A DNA stretch of 64,000 nucleotides from Dyella terrae (GCF_022394535.1 NZ_CP089414.1:2542001-2606000); one strand, 5' to 3'; numbered from the stretch's first letter, positions 26,842-35,894 are shown. A program made the numbers and translations. Notes: a model not told the origin generated them from the sequence alone.

Positions 26842-27786
26842 ATGCGGATGGGTCTGGCCATCGATGCAGCCTGTGATTTGCCACAGGCATTCCTGCAAGA
26901 ACACAACATCGCGGTGATGCCCATCACCATCCATGTCGACGACGAAGTCTTCATGGACAACCGCAACCAGGTCGAGCTGCACCGCTTCCTGGATCGCAAC
27001 CTTGGTAACCGGAGCCATTCGGCCGAGACCATCCCCTGCTCCGTCGAAGACGTGCAAAAGCTATTCCTTGAGAAACTGGTGCTCGAGCAGGATTGTGTGT
27101 TCTGCCTCACCATCACCGCCACGCGCAGCGCCATCAATGAGCATGTGATCAAGGCGAGCTTTGCGGTACTCAAGCACTACCGAGAAGTGCGCGAGAAGAA
27201 CAACCTCTCGGGTCCGTTCCTGATGCGCGTCATCGATACCCGCACACTCTTTGCGGGTTCAGGGCCGGCTATCGTCGAAGCCACGCGCCTGATCCAGGCG
27301 GGCGAACAACCCGCAGCCATCCGCGAACGCCTCACCTATGTAGCCAACAACTCGTACGGCTACATGCTGCCGCGTGACCTCTACTACCTGCGTGCCCGCG
27401 CCAAGAAGAAAGGCGACCGCAGCGTGGGCCTGCTCAGCGCCATGCTTGGCTCAGCGCTGGACATCAAGCCGTTGCTGCGCGGCTATCGCGGCGAAACAGG
27501 CCCGGTCGGTAAGGTGCGTGGCTTCGAGCACGGTGCGGAAACACTCTTCAACTACGCCGCGCAACGCGTCCACGCCGGCCTGTTGGTGCCCGCGGTATGC
27601 GTGAGCTACGGCGGCGATCTGGCTGAACTGGCCAAGCTGCCCGGTTATGCAGAATTGCGCACGGCGTGCGAAGAGTGCGGCGTGGATTTGATGGAAGCGC
27701 CGATGAGTATCACCGGCATGGTCAATGTGGGCGAAGGTGCGGTGACGCTCGGCTTCGCCGCTGAAGAACACGTCGCCGAGTTCTGA
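26842..27786 (+). CDS. DegV-family fatty-acid-binding protein
   Basis: 314 residues from ATG 26842 with GGGGAG at 8-base spacing (MRMGLAIDAACDLPQAFL). The N-terminal DegV motif (D-aspartate and DLP region) is followed by ITIHVDDEVFMDNR, TIPCSVEDVQKLF and CLTITATRSAI. The second domain holds the conserved GSALDIKPLL motif that lines the lipid site. DegV proteins hand fatty acids to fatty-acid kinase FakA in Gram-positives. Their role in gammaproteobacteria is less clear, and no FakA is seen here. The next gene starts 19 bp downstream with its own GGGAGG, so a two-gene transcript is plausible. Confidence 0.88.
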   Translation: MRMGLAIDAACDLPQAFLQEHNIAVMPITIHVDDEVFMDNRNQVELHRFLDRNLGNRSHSAETIPCSVEDVQKLFLEKLVLEQDCVFCLTITATRSAINEHVIKASFAVLKHYREVREKNNLSGPFLMRVIDTRTLFAGSGPAIVEATRLIQAGEQPAAIRERLTYVANNSYGYMLPRDLYYLRARAKKKGDRSVGLLSAMLGSALDIKPLLRGYRGETGPVGKVRGFEHGAETLFNYAAQRVHAGLLVPAVCVSYGGDLAELAKLPGYAELRTACEECGVDLMEAPMSITGMVNVGEGAVTLGFAAEEHVAEF

Positions 27787-27805
27787 GACTGCCGGGAGGA
27801 TAGGC

Positions 27806-28441
27806 ATGATCCGCCTGTGCTTTCTCGCTTCGCTCCTGCTGCTGAGCCTGCCCGCGGTCGCGGGCACGGCCTACCAATGCACTGACGCCAGCGGCAAGGT
27901 GTCGTTCCAGGACAAGCCCTGCCAAAGTCAGCAGCGCCAACAAGTGCTGCAACTAAACGACACCCCAGCCTACACGCCCGCCCGGCCCGAGACCGTCCCT
28001 GCGCCCGAAACCGACATGGCACCTCCGCCACCACTACCGCCACCGCCGATCGAGTCGTCGTTGCCCGTTCTATATGCATGTGTACGCGCAACCGACGGCA
28101 AGACGTATACCAGCGAGAATGGTGATCCCCAGCCCTATCAGGTGCCCTACGGCATTCTCGGCGCCGCGCAACTGCCTCTTTCGCAGGCCTATGGTGGACC
28201 AGGCGCCGCCGGCGCATCCGCTCCCGAGCTCAACCGCGGACGCGTTACGCCCGGACTCATCGCCAACTACTACGTCTGGGTACAGGACCAGTGCCGCCCA
28301 TTGACGCGAGCCGAAACCTGCCGCTCCCTACGTGATGCGTACGACGACATCGAGAGCAAGCTCAGGCGCGCATTCAAGAGTGATCAGCCTCCGTTGGAGC
28401 AGCGCGAGCAGGAGTTGCGCGGGCAACTTCGCGGCTGTTGA
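27806..28441 (+). CDS. Secreted DUF4124-domain protein
   Basis: A protein of 211 residues. The signal peptide MIRLCFLASLLLLSLPAVAG is cleaved near residue 19. A DUF4124 segment follows (TAYQCTDASGKVSFQDKPCQ), with two cysteines that probably pair in the periplasm. Then comes a Pro-rich linker (PPPPLPPPPIE) and a second domain of about 120 residues with further cysteines (YACVRATDGKTYTSENG; DQCRPLTRAETC). The family is widespread in proteobacterial envelopes without an assigned function. It is directly behind degV. Confidence 0.8.
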   Translation: MIRLCFLASLLLLSLPAVAGTAYQCTDASGKVSFQDKPCQSQQRQQVLQLNDTPAYTPARPETVPAPETDMAPPPPLPPPPIESSLPVLYACVRATDGKTYTSENGDPQPYQVPYGILGAAQLPLSQAYGGPGAAGASAPELNRGRVTPGLIANYYVWVQDQCRPLTRAETCRSLRDAYDDIESKLRRAFKSDQPPLEQREQELRGQLRGC

Positions 28442-28505
28442 TTCACGACTGCTCACTTTTTGCGCAATGTCATGCAAGTCTATGCTGCACAAGGCCAATG
28501 ACGGC

Positions 28506-29013
28506 TTGTCCACAGGCTTGCCACCAGGGTTTCCCCAAACGCTGTGGAAAACGCAGTCACACGAGCTGCTGCAGATCTGCGCATGATGATGAAAGCTTTG
28601 CTACGACATGGACTTGCATCGCCTATCCACAGGCTTACCCAGGTCCCATCCACATTTACTGTGGAAAAGGCCGCGCCAAGCCTGGCGCAAAAATGCGCAC
28701 GAAGATGAAAATCTCGTACCGGCGCGCACTTACGTCAACTGTCCACAGGCTTGCCCATAGGCCATCCACACAAGCTGTGGAAATCCACGCGTCAGCACTG
28801 CTGCAAAAGTACGCACGATGGTAAAAATCTCGCGCTGTCACGCACTTGCGTCGACTATCCACAGGCTTGCCAAGAGGCCATCCACATTCGTTGTGGAAAA
28901 CCATCGGCCGCTGTCGATCTTTTGCGCATGATGATGAAACTTCAACCGTGGCGTGCACTTGCGCGGTCTATCCACAGGCTCGCCATGAGCCCATCCACAT
29001 TCGCTGTGGAAAA
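28506..29013. repeat. Five-unit tandem array of DnaA-box-like 9-mers
   Basis: Five units repeat every 113-117 bp in the 636-bp gene-free region 28442-29077. Each begins with (C/T)T(A/G)TCCACA (28506, 28623, 28739, 28855, 28968). In units 2-5, CCATCCACA follows about 23 bases later (28646, 28762, 28878, 28991). The unit ends with the inverted TGTGGAAA(A/T) (28543, 28660, 28776, 28892, 29005). TGTGGAAAA is the complement of TTTTCCACA, which fits the DnaA consensus TTWTNCACA; the forward copies differ from it at one or two bases. The two inner boxes form a CCACA/TGTGG hairpin. Spacer sequences, including a recurring GCGCATGATGATGAAA-like stretch, are also repeated. A DnaA-titrating or replication-related locus is inferred. 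Confidence 0.7.
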
Positions 29014-29077
29014 CGCGCGATCAGCGCCAGATTGTCTCGCCTTTTCGCCGCGTGACTAAGCCCACGCGGACGGCGAG

Positions 29078-29860
29078 TCAGAACCCGTAGTTGAGAAAAC
29101 CCCCATCCACCGCCAGCACCTGGCCGGTGACATAGCTCGCCGCGGGCAGACAGAGAAAAGCGATGGCTGCGGCTACTTCCTCCGGCTCGCCAATGCGGCG
29201 CAGCGGCGTGCGGTCGAGTACTTCATCGAGGTACTCGTCGTCGGCAAGCGCCGGCTCGGAACGCTGCGTGCGGATATACCAGGGCGCTACCGCGTTGACA
29301 CGGATGCCATCGGCCGCCCATTCCACCGCCAGATTGCGGGTGAGCTGATGGAGGGCGGCCTTGGTCATGCCATAGGGCGATCCCGTGCGCACATGCGTCA
29401 CGCCTGAGACGGAACCCACATTCACGATGGCTGCGTTGGCGTGCTGCACGAGCTGCGGGTGCGCCAACCGGCACATCTCGAAGGCCGAGAACAGATTCTG
29501 CTCGAAGATCGCCCGGTACTCGTCCTCGTGATACGCCAGCGTCGGCGCGGGACGGTTGCCACCAGCGTTGTTCACCAGCAGGGAAAGCGGCGCACCGAGA
29601 TCGGCGACCCAGTCGAACACGGCGAGGCGATCTTCCTGTTGTCCCAGGTCTGCACCGAACGCCAACACCTCGATGCCGGGGAAGTCGTCCAGCAACTCCA
29701 CACGCACCTGTTCCAGGTAATCAGCATCGCGTGCCACCAGCAGCAGGTTGGCGCCGAGGCCGGCCAGCTCACGGGCAGTGGCGTAACCGATGCCCTTGCT
29801 GGCACCGGTGATCAGGGCGGTGTGTCCTTGCAGCTGCCAGGCATCGATGCGTGCGTTCAT
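29078..29860 (-). CDS. Short-chain dehydrogenase/reductase (tropinone-reductase-like)
   Basis: A protein of 260 residues with the classical SDR fold: TGASKGIG cofactor motif near residue 19, NNAGG, and the catalytic Ser (VGSVSG), Tyr and Lys (YGMTKAALH). The C-terminal YVTGQVLAVDGGFLNYGF is typical of the tropinone-reductase-I-like and 3-oxoacyl-reductase groups. It uses NAD(P)H to reduce a ketone; the substrate is unknown. It stands between the DnaA-box array and a small lipoprotein gene in divergent orientation. Confidence 0.92.
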   Translation of the reverse strand: MNARIDAWQLQGHTALITGASKGIGYATARELAGLGANLLLVARDADYLEQVRVELLDDFPGIEVLAFGADLGQQEDRLAVFDWVADLGAPLSLLVNNAGGNRPAPTLAYHEDEYRAIFEQNLFSAFEMCRLAHPQLVQHANAAIVNVGSVSGVTHVRTGSPYGMTKAALHQLTRNLAVEWAADGIRVNAVAPWYIRTQRSEPALADDEYLDEVLDRTPLRRIGEPEEVAAAIAFLCLPAASYVTGQVLAVDGGFLNYGF

Positions 29861-29945
29861 GCGTCGAGCTTAGAGCCTGTACACGTTCTGCGCCAAGCAT
29901 GGCCCGCTACCATGCAGGTGTGACCTTCCACCGGAGAGGCCTTTC

Positions 29946-30165
29946 ATGAAACGACTAGTCCCCCCTGCTTTGCCTGCTCTCCCTGACCGCCTGCTCCGGC
30001 AAAGCGCCCGCACCGGAGTCCGCTCCTGCCGCCGCCAGTACCGCGCGCGTCGCGACGCCGTGGGACGACATGAAGAAGGACGAGCAACGCGCGGCGGATG
30101 TGCAGAAGACCGTGGACGAACAGGCGAAGAAGCAGCAGCAACAGATAGAGGCAGCACAGCAGTAA
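29946..30165 (+). pseudogene. Small lipoprotein, frame broken in a C6 tract
   Basis: A well-spaced GGAGAGG precedes ATG 29946. The first residues read MKRLVP. After a C6 run at 29960-29965 the sensible frame is offset by one base and reads LLCLLSLTACSGKAPAPES, a lipoprotein signal with the lipobox LTAC. It then gives WDDMKKDEQRAADVQKTVDEQAKKQQQQIEAAQQ and a stop at 30165. With five Cs the protein is about 72 residues: a lipidated anchor followed by a charged Lys/Gln-rich helix, probably coiled coil. The intact reading frame on both sides supports a sequencing or recent indel. Its function is unknown. Confidence 0.75.
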
Positions 30166-30213
30166 ATGTTCGGCACTTGGCAAATGGACGTCTGGACGTG
30201 CATCGTGTCCGGC

Positions 30214-31035
30214 ATGAACGCCCATCACGACGAACTTGCCAACGCGCCACTGCTTGACATCGACGATGCCAGCGTGATGCGCGGTGACCGATTGATCCTC
30301 GATCGCTTCAGCCTACGCATTGGCGCTGGCCAGCACACCGCCATCCTCGGTGCCAACGGCGCGGGGAAGTCCACGCTGGTGCGCTTGATCACGCGCGAGC
30401 TGTACCCGCTCGCGCGGGAAGACGGCCGCGCTCCGGTGCGTGTATTCGGCCGCGATCGTTGGCATGTTTCCGATCTACGCGGGCTGCTCGGTATTGTGTC
30501 GCCCTCCCTGCAACACGACTGCACCACCGACGCGACGCTCGAAGTCTCCGAAGCCGTGCTGTCCAGCTTCTTCGCCGCGCAACGGCTGGGGCTCGACCAT
30601 TACGTCACGCGGACCATGCGCGAGCGAGCGAACGAAGCACTGCATCAAGCCGGCGCCACGCATCTACTTGGGCGCACCATGGCCAGCCTGTCCACCGGTG
30701 AGGCGAGGCGTGTGCTCATTGCTCGCGCACTGGTGCATCAACCACGCGCCTTGCTGCTCGACGAACCCTGCGCGGGCCTGGACATGGCGAGCCGCCGGCG
30801 TTTCCTGGAGAACCTGCGCGGCCTTGCGCGTCAGGGCACCACGCTGCTGCTGGTGACGCACCACGTAGAAGAGATTCTCCCCGAGATCCAGCAGGTCGCC
30901 CTGCTCCGTGACGGACGCCTGCACAAACAAGGTGCCAAGCACGACGTGCTCACCGGCGCTCTGCTTTCCGAAACTTTTGGCATGCCCGTGTGTGTGGAAC
31001 GCCACGGCGACTATTACAGCGCAGCGATCGCATAG
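30214..31035 (+). CDS. ABC transporter ATP-binding protein, stand-alone
   Basis: 273 residues from ATG 30214 (MNAHHDEL); earlier in-frame ATGs at 30166 and 30184 are possible but lack a ribosome site. Walker A GANGAGKST, the modified signature LSTGEARRVLIARAL, Walker B LLLDEPCAGLD and the H-loop VTHH are all present. A Q-loop lies in the VSPSLQHD stretch. The sequence resembles the ModF/YlmA-type ATPases that lack a dedicated permease. No permease or binding-protein gene is adjacent, so the partner is encoded elsewhere or the protein acts in a non-transport role. Confidence 0.85.
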   Translation: MNAHHDELANAPLLDIDDASVMRGDRLILDRFSLRIGAGQHTAILGANGAGKSTLVRLITRELYPLAREDGRAPVRVFGRDRWHVSDLRGLLGIVSPSLQHDCTTDATLEVSEAVLSSFFAAQRLGLDHYVTRTMRERANEALHQAGATHLLGRTMASLSTGEARRVLIARALVHQPRALLLDEPCAGLDMASRRRFLENLRGLARQGTTLLLVTHHVEEILPEIQQVALLRDGRLHKQGAKHDVLTGALLSETFGMPVCVERHGDYYSAAIA

Positions 31036-31070
31036 GGCCGTCTGGCCGTCCAATCCCCCGCGGAAATCGC

Positions 31071-31100
31071 TTGACGCGCCCTGGCGCGCGGGCGTACTTT
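31071..31100 (+). promoter_or_regulatory. Possible metE promoter
   Basis: TTGACG at 31071-31076 is followed after 18 bases by TACTTT (31095-31100), just upstream of the palindrome and riboswitch. The -10 match is weak; position is the main support. Confidence 0.35.
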
Positions 31101-31115
31101 TGCGCCGTTGGTGGT

Positions 31116-31147
31116 TTTCATCCTTTCATCGCGATGAAAGGATGAAA
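31116..31147. promoter_or_regulatory. 32-bp perfect palindrome upstream of the metE riboswitch
   Basis: TTTCATCCTTTCATC (31116-31130) and its exact complement (31133-31147) flank a central GC, giving a flawless 32-bp palindrome built from doubled TTTCATC units. It overlaps the predicted transcript start, so a methionine-pathway repressor or activator (MetR- or SahR-like) could bind it as DNA. The MetR consensus TGAA-N5-TTCA itself is not matched. Confidence 0.55.
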
Positions 31148-31317
31148 TTAAAAGGGAAGCCGGTGCGGCCCGTAAGGGCCAATTCCGGCGCTGCCCCGCA
31201 GCGGTGTGTGGAAACGACCTTCGCCATAAGCACTGGCCCTTGGGGCCGGGAAGCGGCGAACAGTAGGCGAAGCATTGATCTGCTTCATGTCCACGAGCCC
31301 GAAGACCTGCCCCGGCC
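31148..31317 (+). promoter_or_regulatory. Cobalamin riboswitch aptamer in the metE leader
   Basis: The conserved B12-element blocks appear in order: AAAAGGGAAGCCGGTG at about 31150, CCGGCGCTGCCCCGC at 31185-31199, CACTGGCCC and GGGAAGCGGCGAA near 31230-31260, and CACGAGCC with AGACCTGCC at about 31292-31311. A further 218 nt before the metE start includes a GCCGTGG/CCACGGC hairpin (about 31378-31398) that may serve as expression platform. Known biology: bound B12 turns metE off because the B12-dependent MetH then suffices. Confidence 0.93.
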
Positions 31318-31535
31318 AGAAGGCTCGCCCTTCTGTCAGACCTGGAGCTTCCGAGGGGAAGCGGCCGGATGTCGCGCCGTGGCCCGCGCCCACGGCGTGC
31401 GCCTCCGTGCCCGCCCGCGGCTGTTCCGGTTCGCCCGAGGGGGCGAAGGTCGCTGGCGTGGAAGTCGATGCTGTCCGCATCGCTTTGGCGCAGTTCCTTC
31501 GTTCCTCATTCATCACGAATCGAGGACACGCAAAC

Positions 31536-33824
31536 ATGACTACCGTTACCAACCTGGGCTTCCCCCGCATTGGCCCGCGGCGCGAGCTCAAGCATGCACT
31601 GGAGTCCTACTGGCGCGGCGAAACCACGTCGCAGCAGTTGGAAGAAGCTGCTTCGGCACTCAGGCAAAAGCACTGGACATTGCAGCGGGACGCCGGCGCC
31701 GACGTCGTTCCCTGCAACGACTTCTCGCTGTACGACCACGTGCTCGACACTGCCTTCCTGCTCGATGCCATTCCCGAGCGCTATCGCTCCCTGGTCGAGC
31801 GCGATGCGCACGCCGGCTACTTCGCGCTCGCGCGAGGATGGCAGCGCGACGGCATCGACCTGCATGCGCTGGAAATGACCAAATGGTTCGACACCAATTA
31901 TCACTATCTGGTGCCGGAGCTCCACGCGGAACAGAGCTTCCGCCTTCGCGGCGATAAGCCAGTCGCGGAGTATCTGGAAGCCCGCGCGCAAGGCCTGGAT
32001 GCTCGCCCCGTCCTGCTGGGACCGGTGAGCTTCCTGCTGCTCTCCAAGGCCGTGGATGGCAGCGATCGCCTTGCACTGCTGGAGCGCTTGCTGCCTGTCT
32101 ATGCGGAACTGTTGGCGAAGCTCAAGCAGGCCGGCGCCGAATGGGTACAGATCGACGAGCCCTGCCTGGTGCTGGATCAGGATGGCGACGATCACGCGGC
32201 CTACCGTTCGGCGTACCACGCCCTGGCCACCGTGGAGCGCCCGAAATTACTGCTGGCGACGTACTTCGGTCCGCTCGGCGAGAATCTGCCTCTGGCTGCA
32301 GAGCTGCCGGTCGACGGCCTGCATATCGATCTCGTTCGCGCACCCGAGCAGCTCGATGCCGTGCTCGACGCACTGGGCGAGGAAAAGATCATCTCGCTCG
32401 GCCTCGTCGACGGACGCAACGTGTGGCGCGCCGACCTGGATCGCGCACTCCGCACATTCCGCCGTGCTCACGACCGCTTCGGTAAACGCGTGCAGATTGC
32501 ACCGTCGTGTTCACTGCTACACGTACCGGTTGATGCCTCCGTTGAAAACGCGCTGCCCGCGGACCTCAAGTCATGGCTTGCCTTCGCGACGCAGAAGATC
32601 GGCGAACTTCGAGTACTGGCCGATGCTGTGAAGGGGCTAGTGCGCGCCTACACCACGCTGGACACCGCCCGCGAGCAACAGCTGGCCCGCCAGCAGTCCG
32701 AACGCGTGCATCGCGCCGCCGTGGCGGAGCGTGTGGCGGCCATCGACGCGGCCGACTTGTCGCGTCGTTCTCCGCATGCCGCGCGCAAGGCAGCGCAACA
32801 GCAGCACCTGCATCTCCCGCTGTTCCCCACCACGACCATCGGCTCGTTCCCGCAGACGCATGAGGTGCGCGAAGCCCGCGCTCAATTCAAGTCCCGCAAG
32901 CTTTCCATCGAGGAATACGAGGCCTTCCTCGAAGCCGAAACCGAGCGCTGCGTACGTTTCCAGGAAGACATCGGCCTGGACGTGCTCGTGCACGGCGAGT
33001 TCGAACGCAATGACATGGTGGAGTACTTCGGCGAGCAACTGGACGGCTTTGCCTTCACCAAGCTCGGCTGGGTGCAGAGCTACGGCTCACGCTGCGTAAA
33101 GCCGCCGATCATCTACGGCGACGTGCAACGACCAGCACCGATGACTGTCCGCTGGTCGCGCTATGCACAGTCGCTCACCAAGCGTGCAATGAAGGGCATG
33201 CTCACTGGCCCAGTGACGGTGCTGCAATGGTCATTCGTGCGCGATGACCAGCCGCGCTCCACCACCTGCCGCCAGATTGCCCTCGCGCTGCGCGACGAAG
33301 TACTCGACCTCGAGGCCGCCGGTATCCACGTCATCCAGATCGACGAACCGGCACTGCGCGAAGGCCTGCCCCTGCGCCGCAAGGATTGGAGTGAGTACCT
33401 CGCCTGGGCAGTGGAAAGCTTCCGCCTTACCGCATCAGGCGTGGAGGATGCCACGCAGATCCATACCCACATGTGCTACTCCGAGTTCAACGACATCATC
33501 GAAGCCGTGGCCGCCATGGACGCCGACGTGATCTCCATCGAGACATCGCGCTCGCGCATGGAGCTGCTCGATGCCTTCGTGCGGTTCCGTTATCCCAACG
33601 ACATCGGCCCGGGCGTCTACGACATCCATTCGCCGCGAGTACCGAATGTCGAAGAAATGACTGAGCTCTTGCAGAAGGCCGCCGACGTGCTCAAGCCGGA
33701 ACAGCTATGGGTGAACCCGGACTGCGGACTGAAAACCCGCGGCTGGACCGAAGTGCGTGCCGCCCTGGTCGCCATGGTGGCGTCGGCACGGCGCATGCGT
33801 GAACTGGCCGCTGTCGAGGCATAA
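31536..33824 (+). CDS. metE: Cobalamin-independent methionine synthase
   Basis: A protein of 762 residues from ATG 31536, with GAGGA upstream. It transfers a methyl group from 5-methyltetrahydropteroyl-triglutamate to homocysteine. The N-terminal half starts TNLGFPRIGPRRELKHALESYW. The catalytic C-terminal half starts after the linker at LPLFPTTTIGSFPQT and holds the zinc site: His and Cys in HTHMCYSEFNDI, and Cys in NPDCGLKTRGW, plus the conserved EIDEP-type QIDEPALREG. The length is close to E. coli MetE (753). It is controlled by the riboswitch at 31148-31317 and possibly by the palindrome upstream. It is convergent with sppA. Confidence 0.97.
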   Translation: MTTVTNLGFPRIGPRRELKHALESYWRGETTSQQLEEAASALRQKHWTLQRDAGADVVPCNDFSLYDHVLDTAFLLDAIPERYRSLVERDAHAGYFALARGWQRDGIDLHALEMTKWFDTNYHYLVPELHAEQSFRLRGDKPVAEYLEARAQGLDARPVLLGPVSFLLLSKAVDGSDRLALLERLLPVYAELLAKLKQAGAEWVQIDEPCLVLDQDGDDHAAYRSAYHALATVERPKLLLATYFGPLGENLPLAAELPVDGLHIDLVRAPEQLDAVLDALGEEKIISLGLVDGRNVWRADLDRALRTFRRAHDRFGKRVQIAPSCSLLHVPVDASVENALPADLKSWLAFATQKIGELRVLADAVKGLVRAYTTLDTAREQQLARQQSERVHRAAVAERVAAIDAADLSRRSPHAARKAAQQQHLHLPLFPTTTIGSFPQTHEVREARAQFKSRKLSIEEYEAFLEAETERCVRFQEDIGLDVLVHGEFERNDMVEYFGEQLDGFAFTKLGWVQSYGSRCVKPPIIYGDVQRPAPMTVRWSRYAQSLTKRAMKGMLTGPVTVLQWSFVRDDQPRSTTCRQIALALRDEVLDLEAAGIHVIQIDEPALREGLPLRRKDWSEYLAWAVESFRLTASGVEDATQIHTHMCYSEFNDIIEAVAAMDADVISIETSRSRMELLDAFVRFRYPNDIGPGVYDIHSPRVPNVEEMTELLQKAADVLKPEQLWVNPDCGLKTRGWTEVRAALVAMVASARRMRELAAVEA

Positions 33825-33852
33825 AAAATCCGCCGCTGGAAACCAGCGGCGG
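33823..33852 (-). terminator. Intrinsic terminator for sppA
   Basis: A 10-bp stem (CCGCCGCTGG, 33830-33839, with 33843-33852) and three-base loop precede six Ts on the leftward strand (33823-33828). The T-run begins in the last two bases of the metE stop codon. Confidence 0.8.
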
Positions 33853-33865
33853 CTCGATGTATCCG

Positions 33866-33895
33866 AATCTCGTCGCGCGGTAGCGCGACGAGATT
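33866..33895. terminator. Second hairpin in the metE/sppA convergent gap
   Basis: A perfect 13-bp stem (33866-33878 with 33883-33895) and GGTA loop lies directly behind the sppA stop. There is no T-run, so it may reinforce the neighbouring terminator, stop metE read-through, or protect 3' ends. Confidence 0.55.
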
Positions 33896-33902
33896 CAACG
33901 GC

Positions 33903-35765
33903 TCAACGTGGCGAGCAGAAGCAGTAGGCGTAAACGTTCGGGCGCCCCGCCTGTGCGGTGCGCAACAGCTTCAGTTCCGGCGCCATCGTGTTGATGTGGG
34001 CAACCCACGACGGCAACTGCACGCCGTACGACTGCGCCATCTGCACCATCGCATCGTTGTTGAGGCCGATCAGGAACTGTGCGAAGCCACCCATCGGCTC
34101 TTCCACGTAACGCACCGGTGCGTCCTTACCAAGCTTGGCGCGCTGCGAAGCGTCGGCAATGGCTTCACCGATACCACCAAGCTGATCGACGAGACCGCGA
34201 TCCAGCGCCTGCTGGCCGGTCCACACGCGCCCCTGCGCAATGGCATCAATGGCGTCGTACGGCTTGCCGCGTGCCTTGGCTACGTTGCCGACGAAATCGC
34301 GATAGCCCTTCTCGATGGTGGCCTGGATCACGGTGCCCACCTTGGGATCGAGCGGACGCGTGATATCGAACGCACCCGCCAGCGGGCTGGTGCCCACGCC
34401 GTCGCTCTTCACGCCCAGCTTATCCAGCGTGCCGGGCACCGTCATAATCATGCCGAAGATGCCGATGGAGCCGGTGATGGTGTTGGGCTCGGCGTAGATG
34501 CGATCGGCGTTCATCGAGATCCAGTAGCCGCCGCTGGCCGCAACGTTACCCATCGACACCACAACCGGAATGCCGGCCTCGCGGGTCAGCGCCACTTCGC
34601 GGCGGATCTGCTCGGCGGCATACACCTCGCCACCCGGCGAGTTCACGCGCAGCACCAATGCTTTGGTGCGTTTGTCTTCGCGCGCGGCGCGGATCAGCTC
34701 GGCCGTAGAATCGCCACCCACCGTGCCCTGCGGCTGCTTGCCACCGGTGATTTCGCCTTCGGCCACCACCACGGAAACGCCCGGTGTCTGCGTGGCGTCT
34801 TCGGAAATCGTGCCTTCATATTGCGACAGCGATACCTGGCGGAAGCCCTCGCCCTTCTTGCCGGCAGGCACGCCTTCCTTGCGCATCATGGCGTTCACTT
34901 CGGCCGGCGTCGCCACACCATCGACCAGGTGCTGCTCCAGCGAGAGCTGGCCGAGATCACCCTTGGCGTTGGCGATCGTCTCCGGCAGCGTGTCGATATC
35001 CGTACGCAGCGTGGCCGGATCCAGCTTGCGCAGCTTGGCCACCTCGTTGATATAGCTATCCCACAGGCCGCCCATCCAGAAACTGTCGGCCTCTTTAGCT
35101 TCGGACGAGGCGTGGTCGAGGATGTACGGCTCAGCGGCGCTCTTGAACTGGCCGACGCGGAACAGGTGCACGTCCACACCGAGCTTGTCGAGCAGATCCT
35201 TGTAGAACAAGCGGTAGTTGGCCAGGCCCGTAATCATCACCCCGCCCTGCGGATCGACCAGCACACGGTCGGCATGCGCGGCGAGGTAGTACTGGCCCTG
35301 GTCAAGGCTCGGCGCCCACACGACCACCGGCTTGCCGGCAGCGCGGAAGCGGTCGAGTGCTGCACCCACTTCGCGCAATGCGGCAAAGCCGCCACCCTGC
35401 AACTCGCCCGGCTCCAGCAGGATGCGCGTAATGCGCGCGTCCTTGGCCGCGCCATCGATGGCGCCGACTAGGTCACGCAGTTGGATCTGCTTGGGCGGGT
35501 TGCCCGACAGACTGGCCAGCGCGCGCTGCATCGGGTCGATGCTGTACTGCTCGACCAGATCGCCCTTGGGCTTGATGACCAGCACACTGTCGCTCTGAAT
35601 GACGTGCTCAGCGCGAGTGCCGGCAAAGCCGACAATCAGCACCAGCAGGAACAGAAACAGGAAGGCGAAGAAGATCAGGTTGAGAAGGGTCAACCTGACG
35701 ATGTTGATACCGCGTCCAAGAACGCAGAGAAAGGCCCAAAAGCCGTTCGTACGGGGCTCCGCCAT
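33903..35765 (-). CDS. sppA: Signal peptide peptidase SppA, long (67K) form
   Basis: A protein of 620 residues. A single N-terminal membrane anchor (about 22-47) puts the two tandem S49 domains in the periplasm. The catalytic lysine lies in VGQFKSAAEPY in the first domain, and the nucleophile serine in NVAASGGYWIS in the second, as in E. coli SppA. It degrades leftover signal peptides in the membrane. The C-terminal extension (SYGVQLPSWVAHINTMAPELKLLR and a Cys-containing tail) is longer than a minimal SppA. It is preceded by a 129-bp gap and ends before a strong terminator. Confidence 0.95.
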   Translation of the reverse strand: MAEPRTNGFWAFLCVLGRGINIVRLTLLNLIFFAFLFLFLLVLIVGFAGTRAEHVIQSDSVLVIKPKGDLVEQYSIDPMQRALASLSGNPPKQIQLRDLVGAIDGAAKDARITRILLEPGELQGGGFAALREVGAALDRFRAAGKPVVVWAPSLDQGQYYLAAHADRVLVDPQGGVMITGLANYRLFYKDLLDKLGVDVHLFRVGQFKSAAEPYILDHASSEAKEADSFWMGGLWDSYINEVAKLRKLDPATLRTDIDTLPETIANAKGDLGQLSLEQHLVDGVATPAEVNAMMRKEGVPAGKKGEGFRQVSLSQYEGTISEDATQTPGVSVVVAEGEITGGKQPQGTVGGDSTAELIRAAREDKRTKALVLRVNSPGGEVYAAEQIRREVALTREAGIPVVVSMGNVAASGGYWISMNADRIYAEPNTITGSIGIFGMIMTVPGTLDKLGVKSDGVGTSPLAGAFDITRPLDPKVGTVIQATIEKGYRDFVGNVAKARGKPYDAIDAIAQGRVWTGQQALDRGLVDQLGGIGEAIADASQRAKLGKDAPVRYVEEPMGGFAQFLIGLNNDAMVQMAQSYGVQLPSWVAHINTMAPELKLLRTAQAGRPNVYAYCFCSPR

Positions 35766-35894
35766 GCGAGGTTCCTCAGGATGTCCACAACAGCGTAGCT
35801 GTTCGTGTGGTGAAGGTCATGTGGTACGAACCGCACATACCCGTCATCTTTACCCGTTCCCGCGTTGGGATTGGACGTAAGGCACCGAACAACC

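Noticed and set aside
28506..29013. CRISPR array
   Set aside because: The period is about 116 bp, spacers are themselves repeated, the short conserved words are DnaA-box-like, and no cas gene is near.
33996..35471. 491-residue rightward frame opposite sppA
   Set aside because: It is antisense to the intact signal peptide peptidase.
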